Shown: piece after piece, positions 8,119 to 15,302 of the stretch
Position numbering within the stretch: the stretch's first letter is position 1
Layout of the letters: the number at the start of each line of letters is the position of its first letter
NCBI GenBank assembly: GCA_943325485.2
Contig: CALPPP020000014.1
Coordinates: forward strand, 1 to 15,302
Direction: 5' to 3'
DNA length: 15,302 nucleotides
Origin: Rickettsia typhi
GTDB taxonomy: Bacteria > Pseudomonadota > Gammaproteobacteria > Burkholderiales > Burkholderiaceae_C
Notes under the pieces: generated by a model
Database searches by the model: none
Seen by the model: only the letters and a program-made list of their open reading frames with translations
What the model was told of the DNA's origin: nothing
Made by a program: the position numbers and the translations under genes

Positions 8119-9900
8119 TTAAAGGTCTTCACTACCCAAAAGCATTTCTGTGATGCCTTTGCCAGCTTGAACCATGGGGAATACGTTTTCGGTCGGGTCG
8201 GTTCGGAAATCCATGAACACGGTTCGGTCCTTGAGTTTTCTCGACTCGCGAAGCGCAGGTTCGACATCTTCTGGGCGTTCGATCAGCATGCCCACGTGGC
8301 CATAGGCTTCGGCAAGCTTCACAAAGTCGGGCAAGGCATCCATGTAGCTGTGGCTGTAGCGACCGGAATATTCAATTTCCTGCCACTGACGCACCATGCC
8401 CAAATAACGGTTGTTCAGCGCCACAATTTTGATGGGTGTGTTGTATTGCAAGCAAGTGGAGAGTTCTTGAATACACATTTGCACAGAGCCTTCGCCAGTG
8501 ACGCAATACACCTCGCTGTCAGGCTTGGCCAATTTGATGCCCATGGCATAGGGAATGCCCACGCCCATGGTGCCCAAACCACCCGAATTGATCCAACGGC
8601 GCGGTTGATCGAAACGGTAGTACTGCGCTGCCCACATTTGGTGCTGACCCACATCGGAAGTGATGTAAGCGTCAGCGTCTTTGGTCATATTCCATAAAGT
8701 TTCAACCACATACTGAGGCTTGATGACATCAGAACTACCATGGTCGTACTTCAGGCAATCGCGTGAGCGCCAAGCTTCGATGGTTTCCCACCAAGATGCC
8801 AAACTTTGCGGATCGGGCTTGGCAGACAACTCGCGCAACATGCCAATCATTTCAGTCAGTACTTCTTTGACGTCACCGACGATGGGAATATCGACTTTGA
8901 CGCGCTTTGAAATGCTGGAAGGATCGATATCAATGTGAATGATCTTGCGCTCGTTTTGCGCGAAATGCTTGGGGTTACCAATCACCCGATCGTCAAAACG
9001 CGCACCCACTGCCAACAACACATCGCAGTTTTGCATGGCGTTATTGGCTTCAATCGTGCCATGCATGCCCAGCATGCCTAAGAATTTTCTGTCGCTGGCT
9101 GGGTAGGCCCCAAGGCCCATCAAGGTGTTTGTACATGGGTAACCCAACATATCCACCAAGGTGCGCAACTCGGCAGATGCTTCACTCATGAGCACGCCAC
9201 CGCCCGTGTAAATAAAAGGTCTTTTAGCACCGACCAAAAGCTGCAAAGCTTTGCGGATTTGACCGCTGTGGCCCTTGCGTACCGGGTTGTAGGAACGCAT
9301 GTCTACGGATGTTGGATATCCGGTGTACATGGTTCTTTTGAAGGACACATCTTTCGGGATATCGACCACCACGGGACCAGGACGGCCGGTACGCGCAATG
9401 TGGAAGGCCTTTTTCATGATGTCGGCCATCTCTCGCACGTCTTTGACCAAGAAATTGTGCTTGACGACGGGGCGGGTGATGCCAACGGTGTCGCATTCTT
9501 GAAATGCATCCAATCCGATGGCATGTGTAGGAACTTGGCCGGTGATGATGACCATGGGGATGCTGTCCATGTAGGCCGTGGCAATACCGGTCACCGCGTT
9601 GGTGACGCCAGGACCTGATGTGACCAGCGCTACACCGACTTCGCCGGTGGCACGGGCATAGCCATCGGCGGCATGAACGGCTGCCTGCTCATGACGAACA
9701 AGCACATGTTCTATGGTGTTTTGTTTATAGAGCGCGTCGTAAATATGCAAAACAGCGCCGCCTGGGTAGCCCCAAACGAATTGGACACCTTCGGCCTGCA
9801 AAGATTTGACCAAGATATCGGAGCCATTGATTTCGATGGGGGTTTGGCTCAGCGCACTGGCTTGAGCTGCGGATTGGAGTTCCGCTTTGGAGATTTCCAT
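8119..9900 (-). CDS. ilvB: Acetolactate synthase, large catalytic subunit
   Basis: ThDP-dependent enzyme that condenses two pyruvates, or pyruvate with 2-ketobutyrate, at the start of branched-chain amino acid synthesis. The 593 residues hold the three expected domains. The N-terminal one has the catalytic Glu71 in VRHEQAAVHAADGYAR, followed by SGPGVTN. The middle domain binds FAD (GARFDDRVIG, 299-308). The C-terminal Mg-ThDP motif is GEGS (469-472) to NN (496-497); Glu replaces the usual Asp of GDG, which I recall from other proteobacterial large subunits. AAAGG lies 8 bases before ATG 9900. It is the first gene of the ilv-psd-pssA-leuA series and is divergent from the sigma-factor operon. 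The paralogue name ilvI would be equally acceptable. Confidence 0.97.
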   Translation of the reverse strand: MEISKAELQSAAQASALSQTPIEINGSDILVKSLQAEGVQFVWGYPGGAVLHIYDALYKQNTIEHVLVRHEQAAVHAADGYARATGEVGVALVTSGPGVTNAVTGIATAYMDSIPMVIITGQVPTHAIGLDAFQECDTVGITRPVVKHNFLVKDVREMADIMKKAFHIARTGRPGPVVVDIPKDVSFKRTMYTGYPTSVDMRSYNPVRKGHSGQIRKALQLLVGAKRPFIYTGGGVLMSEASAELRTLVDMLGYPCTNTLMGLGAYPASDRKFLGMLGMHGTIEANNAMQNCDVLLAVGARFDDRVIGNPKHFAQNERKIIHIDIDPSSISKRVKVDIPIVGDVKEVLTEMIGMLRELSAKPDPQSLASWWETIEAWRSRDCLKYDHGSSDVIKPQYVVETLWNMTKDADAYITSDVGQHQMWAAQYYRFDQPRRWINSGGLGTMGVGIPYAMGIKLAKPDSEVYCVTGEGSVQMCIQELSTCLQYNTPIKIVALNNRYLGMVRQWQEIEYSGRYSHSYMDALPDFVKLAEAYGHVGMLIERPEDVEPALRESRKLKDRTVFMDFRTDPTENVFPMVQAGKGITEMLLGSEDL

Positions 9901-10171
9901 GATGTAACCTTTGTGAATTTCGCAAACGAAAAAACTAGGGTGCCTTTTTGCATCTTCTTATGAAAGTGCATCAAGACTTTGGATTTCAAGCTACAGGCGT
10001 TTCACACCAAACTTGAACCCTTTTAGTTCGACAGCCCTCAATTATGACATTGAATTCCTCGTGATAGACCCTATTCACCAGAGCCATTGCCCAATGCCAT
10101 AATGAAAAAGTTGTTTTTGCATCCCCCAATGCCACTTTTCTCACGTGTTGCAATAAAGTTTCACTACATCC
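9901..10171. promoter_or_regulatory. Divergent control region between ilvB and the sigma-factor operon
   Basis: This 271-base spacer must hold the promoters for both divergent units. For ilvB, the best match I find is TTGAAA (9989-9984) with TTTCAT (9965-9960), 18 bases apart, which is weak. For the sigma gene, CATAAT (10098-10103) resembles a -10 but lacks a good -35. The 10-base direct repeat CCCAATGCCA occurs at 10090-10099 and 10125-10134. I see no leader peptide rich in Val, Leu or Ile and no terminator hairpin, so ilvB does not appear to be controlled by classical attenuation here. Confidence 0.5.
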
Positions 10172-10729
10172 TTGGCTTCTGACAAAGAACTTTCTGACTT
10201 TTTGGTTGGCATAGAAAAACGCGCGTTCAAACGAACTGTCTTTCATGTCCGCGATGACGAGTCGGCGCTTGATATCGTTCAAGACAGCATGATGAAATTG
10301 GCTGAACATTACGGAGACAAACCTGTCACAGAGCTGCCTATGCTCTTTCAAAGAATCTTGTCCAACACCACGTTGGACTGGTTCAGGCGACAAAAGACCC
10401 GTAAAGCCCTTTTTTCCAATTTCAGTGACTTTGGGACGGATCAAGGTGATGATGAATTTGATGTTTTAGACGTCTTAACATCTCATTTAGGCACCGAAAG
10501 CGCTTTAGATGCATTCATTAGAACCCAAACATTTGAGAAAATTGAGAAAGAAATACAAAATTTACCTGGACGTCAACGAGAAGCCTTTCTGTTGCGTTAC
10601 TGGGAGGACTTGGATGTGGCTGAAACTGCAGCAGCCATGGGGTGCTCCGAGGGCAGTGTCAAAACACATTGCTCTAGGGCCGTGCAATCCTTGTTCAAAG
10701 CTTTGAGTTCCAAGGGAATCCGACCATGA
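10172..10729 (+). CDS. RNA polymerase sigma factor, ECF-like (sigma-70 regions 2 and 4)
   Basis: A 185-residue sigma factor with only the two core domains. Region 2 covers about residues 18-75 (FHVRDDESALDIVQDSMMKL and the basic DWFRRQKTRK). Region 4 covers about 128-182, with LPGRQREAFLLRYWEDLD then the helix-turn-helix ETAAAMGCSEGSVKTHCSRA. The start is TTG at 10172: a stop (TAA, 10154-10156) precedes it, and the first in-frame ATG (10288) would remove part of region 2. There is no good ribosome site, so synthesis may be low. The stop overlaps the DUF3619 gene by ATGA, an arrangement usual for a sigma factor and its regulator. No ECF-type GGAAC/GTC promoter is evident upstream. The regulon is unknown. 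Confidence 0.9.
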   Translation: MASDKELSDFLVGIEKRAFKRTVFHVRDDESALDIVQDSMMKLAEHYGDKPVTELPMLFQRILSNTTLDWFRRQKTRKALFSNFSDFGTDQGDDEFDVLDVLTSHLGTESALDAFIRTQTFEKIEKEIQNLPGRQREAFLLRYWEDLDVAETAAAMGCSEGSVKTHCSRAVQSLFKALSSKGIRP

Positions 10730-11163
10730 AACATTTACCATCCGCGCCATCTGCGCAAGACCTTCTTGGCAAGCGGCTTACCAAGATGCTCGATGACAAT
10801 ACCCCTTTGTCATACGAGGTCACAGAACGCTTACGCGCTGCTCGCACGCGTGCTTTGTCGCTACGGCGCATCACACAGCCCCAGTTGCAGACATCTGAAG
10901 AGATGCAAACAAAAAATGGCCATGCGCTGTTGAAGTTTCCCAGCCAAATCCAATTGTTTTTTCAAACTTTTGGCTCCATCATTCCCTTGTTAGGATTGGT
11001 TGCTGGTCTGATTTTGATCAACGAGTTTCATAATGACCAATCTGCACTCGAGCTGGCAGAAATAGATTCGGCACTGTTGACTGATGACTTACCCCCCAAT
11101 GCCTACACCGACCCTTCATTTCTCGACTACCTCAAATACCAGGTCGATTCACAGCAAAATTGA
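10726..11163 (+). CDS. DUF3619-family single-pass membrane protein, candidate sigma regulator
   Basis: A 145-residue protein of a family (DUF3619) seen beside this sigma factor in Burkholderiales; its function is not established. The first 75 residues are hydrophilic and basic (LRAARTRALSLRR, 36-48). One hydrophobic segment follows at about 81-98 (IIPLLGLVAGLILI), then an acidic tail containing DDLPPNAYTDPSFLDYLK (120-137). By the positive-inside rule the N-terminus is cytoplasmic and the tail periplasmic. That topology and the ATGA coupling to the sigma gene fit a membrane anti-sigma factor, but I see no zinc-binding HxxxCxxC motif or RseA-like sequence. The anti-sigma role is inference; the family call comes from position, size and the C-terminal motif. 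Confidence 0.8.
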   Translation: MKHLPSAPSAQDLLGKRLTKMLDDNTPLSYEVTERLRAARTRALSLRRITQPQLQTSEEMQTKNGHALLKFPSQIQLFFQTFGSIIPLLGLVAGLILINEFHNDQSALELAEIDSALLTDDLPPNAYTDPSFLDYLKYQVDSQQN

Positions 11164-11819
11164 TGCTTGATTCCATGTGCCGCGAAAATAATCTGAGAAT
11201 TCTCAGTTTCAAATCATGTATGACTTGTGCTTTGATGGCCTATTTTTTTGTTTTCGCCAGCGCACATGCTGCAGATCCTGTTGAAAGAACAGACAACAAG
11301 CTAAGCGCTGTTGAAACCTCGCCACGATGGTCGGAATTGAGTGAAGCTCAACAAAAAGCACTGTTGCCTTTGCAAAACCTTTGGTCAACACTTGAAGTCA
11401 ACCGCAAACGCAAATGGTTGGTCATTGCTCAAAATTTTTCCGATATGAGCGAATCCTCCCAACTTTTGGCTCAAGAGCGTATGCGAGAGTGGGCTGCGCT
11501 CAGCCCGCTTCAGCGCTCACAAGCACGTTTGAATTTCGCCCAAACAAAGCAACTCTCCCCTGACGAAAAAATGGCCAAGTGGGAAGCCTACCAAGCCCTG
11601 AACGACGAAGAGAAGCAAAAATTACCTTCTTCTCGCCTACCCTCGCCAAAGGGTGCAGCCTTGGCTGTCAAGCCTATTTCAGCTGCAAAGTTAACCACGC
11701 CTCCAACGAAAAAAGAAGGTCAAAGTTCATCACCTCGAATTGACACAGGGCAACTCAACCCTTTCACTTTATTGCCAGCAAACCTGCCGACCACTAACAG
11801 GCCCTCTGCGGTCCAATGA
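11163..11819 (+). CDS. DUF3106-family exported helical protein
   Basis: A 218-residue predicted periplasmic protein. The ATG at 11163 overlaps the DUF3619 stop (TGATG); a TTG one codon earlier is less likely. A signal peptide runs from about residue 15 to an AHA-ADP cleavage site after Ala36. The mature part (about 55-155) is charged and helical, with repeated units of the type W..LS..QQ..L.PL, L...RKRKWL, MREWAALSPLQRSQARLNF and LSPDEKMAKWEAY. The tail from about 157 is rich in Pro, Ser and Lys and probably disordered. Helical repeats of this kind recall small periplasmic sensors and chaperones such as CpxP, Spy and CnrX, but that is a structural analogy, not shown homology. Function unknown. 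Confidence 0.8.
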   Translation: MLDSMCRENNLRILSFKSCMTCALMAYFFVFASAHAADPVERTDNKLSAVETSPRWSELSEAQQKALLPLQNLWSTLEVNRKRKWLVIAQNFSDMSESSQLLAQERMREWAALSPLQRSQARLNFAQTKQLSPDEKMAKWEAYQALNDEEKQKLPSSRLPSPKGAALAVKPISAAKLTTPPTKKEGQSSSPRIDTGQLNPFTLLPANLPTTNRPSAVQ

Positions 11820-12360
11820 TTCTGCAAGCTGATCCTGTTGACCTAAGCGACCCAAGACTGCCAAGTGCTTCTTTGTTGAAGAGAATGAGTTGTTGGTTTT
11901 ATGAAGGTATGCTGCTTTTTGGTGTGATATTCATTGCAGGCTATCTTTTTGGAACTTTGACACAAACTCGACATGCCATGAATAACCGTCATGGACTTCA
12001 AGTGTTCGTGTTTTTGGTGCTTGCGCTTTATTTCTCTTTTTTTTGGCATAAAGGCCAAACCCTTGCCATGAAAACTTGGCATTTAAAAATCACGCGACTC
12101 GATGGGCAAGCCGTTTCGCAAAAACAAGCCTTCATAAGGTATGTATTTGCCTGGATTTGGTTTGTCCCCCCATTGACCCTGACATGGCTATTGAATGGCT
12201 CTAGCCTGCTAGGGTTGTTGGCTGTGTTCGTTTGGGTGGTCTTCTGGGCGCTGCTGAGCAAATTCCACCCAGACAAACAGTTTTGGCACGACGATTGGTC
12301 TCAGACCCGGGTGGTGGATACTCGACAAGAATCCCCCTCCCATCCAACCCCAGCAAGCCC

Positions 12361-12364
<4 letters not shown>
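11816..12364 (+). CDS. RDD-family inner-membrane protein
   Basis: A 182-residue membrane protein with hydrophobic segments at about 32-48, 61-77 and 108-125 and a further stretch at 129-147. RDD features are visible: an Arg before the first segment (LLKRMSCWFYEGML), GQTLAMKTWHLKI (80-92), the usual GkT-x4-K motif after the second segment, and FIRYV before the third. The aspartate normally found in the first segment is replaced by Glu30, and the C-terminal WHDDW/RVVDTR region fits the usual ending. RDD proteins are mostly uncharacterised; some are proposed transporters or Na+/H+ antiporters. It overlaps the DUF3106 gene and the LOG gene by ATGA at both ends, so it belongs to the coupled sigma-factor unit. 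Confidence 0.87.
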
Positions 12365-13316
<952 letters not shown>

Positions 13317-14981
13317 TCAGGAACGGAAATGACTGGTTATAGGATAACGCCAATCTTTTCCGAAACCTCTATGGGTTATTCGAATACCTATAGGGGCCTG
13401 GCGGCGTTTGTATTCGTTCACGCGAATCAATCGCGTCACTTTTTCGACGTCGGCTAAGGCATAACCTGCGTCCACAATGTCTTGGGCGCTTTGGTCTTGC
13501 TCCATGTACCTCGCCAAAATGGCGTCAAGCACCTCATAGGGGGGCAAACTGTCTTGATCGGTTTGGTCGGGGCGAAGTTCTGCGCTGGGTGGACGGGTGA
13601 TGATGCGCTCTGGAATGGGGGAGGTACCCCTGCCATAAGGGTCGTGCTGATTGCGCCAAGTTGCCAGTTGATAGACAAGGGTCTTGGCCACATCCTTGAT
13701 GACAGCAAAGCCACCGGCCATATCCCCATACAAAGTGCAATAGCCGGTGGCCATTTCGCTTTTGTTGCCGGTGGTTAAAACGATGGCGCCATGTTTGTTC
13801 GACAAGGCCATCAGCAAGGTACCGCGGATACGCGCTTGGATGTTTTCCTCGGTCGCATCCAATGGCATCCCTGCAAAATCGGGTTCCAGTGTTTGCAAAA
13901 AGGCATCGAACATAGGCACGATAGATTTTTCGTCATAACGCACCCGCATTCGATGTGCCATGTCTCTGGCATCGGTCAAACTGATGTCTGCGGTGTAGGG
14001 TGAAGGCATCATGACGCAGCGCACATGCTCAGGACCCAGCGCATCCACTGCAATCGCCAAAACCAGAGCGGAGTCGATACCTCCCGACAAACCAATCAGC
14101 GCGCCTGGAAAACGGTTTTTGCCAAGGTAATCTCGAACGCCCAACACCAACGCATCCCAGACCTCGGCCAGTTCGGTTTGAAGTGGCACGGTGGCCGCTT
14201 GCAACACGGCTTGGCCATCGGCTGATTGAACTGCAACATGGAAATCTGTCTCGACAAACGCTTGGGCCCGCCCCGCCAATTCACCCGTGGCTTGAAGCGC
14301 AAATGACCGCCCTTCAAACACGACCTCATCTTGCCCACCCACCAAATGTGCATAGACCAAGGGCAAACCAGTAGCCAAACAGCGCTCGCGCATTTTGTGC
14401 TCGCGCTCTTGTGCCTTGCCCATGTGAAAAGGAGACGCATTGATGACGGCCAAAACCTGCGCACCAGCGGCACGGGCGTCTGCTGCGGGTTGCTCGAACC
14501 ATGCGTCTTCACAAATAAGCAAGCCCACTTTCACGCCTTGCACCTCAAACACACAAGGCTTTGAGCCTGGTTTGAAATAGCGACGCTCATCGAACACTTG
14601 GTAATTGGGTAGCTCGCGCTTGGCATAACTTGCAACCACCTTGCCTTCGCAAAGCACCGAAGCCATGTTGAAGCGCAAACTGATCGCTACAGAGCGGGTG
14701 CGTTCATCATGGCCGCTGGGGTGGCCCACCACCACATGCATACCTTTTAAATCAGCCAGCGACAATCTGACCGAGTCGACAGCTTGCTCGCAAGCTGTGA
14801 TGAAAGAGGCACGTAAAAACAAGTCTTCGGCGGCATAGCCACAAATAGACAATTCCGGCGTGATCAACAGCCTCACCCCTTTGGCATAGGCGCGACGTGC
14901 GGCATCCATGATTTTTTGGGCATTACCCGCCATGTCACCGACGGTGAAATTGAGCTGGGCTACACTGAGTTCAAGCGTCAT
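13317..14981 (-). CDS. nadE: NAD+ synthetase, glutamine-hydrolysing
   Basis: Amidates nicotinic acid adenine dinucleotide to NAD+ with ATP, taking ammonia from glutamine. The 554-residue protein has both domains. The N-terminal nitrilase-type glutaminase shows the triad Glu43 (TPELSICGY), Lys121 (YAKRELPNY) and Cys157 (LLICEDAW). The C-terminal synthetase carries the P-loop LSGGIDSAL (298-306) and TTGNKSEMATGYCTLYGD (403-420). The start is fixed: an in-frame TGA lies six to four bases upstream of ATG 14981, and MTLELSVAQLNFTVGD fits the family. No ribosome site is visible, and only seven bases separate it from the divergent acyltransferase start, so its promoter must lie within that gene. glnB follows. 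Confidence 0.98.
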   Translation of the reverse strand: MTLELSVAQLNFTVGDMAGNAQKIMDAARRAYAKGVRLLITPELSICGYAAEDLFLRASFITACEQAVDSVRLSLADLKGMHVVVGHPSGHDERTRSVAISLRFNMASVLCEGKVVASYAKRELPNYQVFDERRYFKPGSKPCVFEVQGVKVGLLICEDAWFEQPAADARAAGAQVLAVINASPFHMGKAQEREHKMRERCLATGLPLVYAHLVGGQDEVVFEGRSFALQATGELAGRAQAFVETDFHVAVQSADGQAVLQAATVPLQTELAEVWDALVLGVRDYLGKNRFPGALIGLSGGIDSALVLAIAVDALGPEHVRCVMMPSPYTADISLTDARDMAHRMRVRYDEKSIVPMFDAFLQTLEPDFAGMPLDATEENIQARIRGTLLMALSNKHGAIVLTTGNKSEMATGYCTLYGDMAGGFAVIKDVAKTLVYQLATWRNQHDPYGRGTSPIPERIITRPPSAELRPDQTDQDSLPPYEVLDAILARYMEQDQSAQDIVDAGYALADVEKVTRLIRVNEYKRRQAPIGIRITHRGFGKDWRYPITSHFRS

Positions 14982-14988
14982 AGGTCAT

Positions 14989-15302
14989 ATGCAAAAAGAG
15001 CTGAACGATTATGGCATCCGGGTGCATCCGCATCTTCAAGAGATTGCCGCCAAAGACTGGGACGGTTTGCTTGTCCAGCAACACAGTCCTACCCCATTTA
15101 TGCGACATGCCTATTTGCTGGCGATGCAAGAAAGCGCCAGCGCCACTGCTGCTACGGGGTGGCAAGCGCAGTTCATCAGCTTATGGCAGGACGAGGAATT
15201 GGTGGGCGTTTGCCCCGTTTACCTGAAAGACCACTCCTATGGGGAGTATGTTTTTGACTGGGCTTGGGCCAACGCCTACCACCAACACGGCCTGAACTAC
15301 TA
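14989..15302 (+). CDS. GNAT/FemAB-like acyltransferase (DUF482 type), 3'-truncated by the window edge
   Basis: The first 104 codons of a longer gene that continues past the window. The visible protein begins MQKELNDYGIRVHPHLQEIA and includes WDGLL, SPTPFMRHAYLLAMQES, WQAQFISLW, VGVCPVYLKDHSYGEYVFDWAWANAY and a Tyr/His-rich end. These match the N-terminal part of the DUF482 (peptidogalycan biosynthesis/recognition) family of the GNAT superfamily, about 370-400 residues long and common next to nadE-type housekeeping genes in beta-proteobacteria. The substrate is unknown. ATG 14989 is the best start; a GTG at 15022 (VHPHL) is a possible alternative and would leave more room for a nadE promoter. 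The ribosome site is weak (AGG, 4 bases away). Confidence 0.85.
   Translation, partial: MQKELNDYGIRVHPHLQEIAAKDWDGLLVQQHSPTPFMRHAYLLAMQESASATAATGWQAQFISLWQDEELVGVCPVYLKDHSYGEYVFDWAWANAYHQHGLNY

Noticed and set aside
8486..8500. GEG instead of GDG in the Mg-ThDP motif of IlvB (Glu470)
   Set aside because: Glu can serve the metal site, and I recall GEGS in other proteobacterial large subunits; the rest of the motif, with the NN pair and catalytic Glu71, is intact, so no loss of function is implied.
9901..9970. An ilv attenuator upstream of ilvB, suggested by a T-run at 9932 on the minus strand
   Set aside because: No stable hairpin precedes the run and no short ORF rich in Val, Leu or Ile codons is present.
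9986..10444. A 152-codon minus-strand frame crossing the ilvB/sigma spacer
   Set aside because: Most of it is antisense to the sigma factor; the sequence is low in any family signal and it would fill the only place for the divergent promoters.

Overview
The window looks like a stable chromosomal segment of a Burkholderiales bacterium, most likely Comamonadaceae (Limnohabitans/Rhodoferax-like). This rests on the recognised gene order (aat-bpt; ilvB-ilvN-ilvC-psd-pssA-leuA; sigma factor-DUF3619-DUF3106-RDD; nadE-glnB) and on the protein sequences. No database search was possible. Genes are tightly packed, no gene-free stretch reaches 300 bases, and I see no tRNA, rRNA, CRISPR array, insertion sequence or prophage gene.

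Layout. (1) Positions 1-2184, plus strand: the 5'-truncated aat and bpt, two aminoacyl-tRNA-protein transferases of the N-degron pathway, overlapping by GTGA, then an IclR-family regulator. (2) Positions 2181-3140, minus strand: a PBP7-type D,D-endopeptidase (pbpG), convergent with the regulator. A perfect 15-bp hairpin separates it from leuA, and a predicted pbpG promoter overlaps that hairpin. (3) Positions 3285-9900, minus strand: ilvB-ilvN-ilvC-psd-pssA-leuA, joining branched-chain amino acid synthesis to phosphatidylethanolamine synthesis. Between pssA and leuA lies an unannotated short ORF, MNIALLLLLQSFQGLDQ, with five consecutive Leu codons. It is followed by a GC-rich hairpin with a U-tract, which fits a leucine-responsive transcription attenuator. 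(4) Positions 10172-12945, plus strand, divergent from ilvB: a sigma-70/ECF-like factor, a DUF3619 single-pass membrane protein, a secreted DUF3106 helical protein, an RDD-family membrane protein and a LOG-family phosphoribohydrolase. Each junction is an ATGA or TGATG stop/start overlap, so the five genes form one translationally coupled unit. (5) Positions 12942-14981, minus strand: glnB (PII) and nadE (glutamine-dependent NAD+ synthetase). (6) From 14989 to the end, plus strand: the N-terminal part of a GNAT/FemAB-like acyltransferase, whose start codon is only 7 bases from that of nadE.

How the parts work together. The ilv genes make the valine/leucine precursor. leuA commits 2-ketoisovalerate to leucine and probably has its own leucine-controlled gate inside the operon. 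psd and pssA supply phosphatidylethanolamine. GlnB and NadE link nitrogen status and glutamine use. The least understood block is the sigma-factor operon. Its topology (cytoplasmic sigma, basic-inside single-pass protein, exported helical protein, multi-pass protein) resembles a sigma/anti-sigma/periplasmic-sensor relay and is the best candidate here for an undescribed system.
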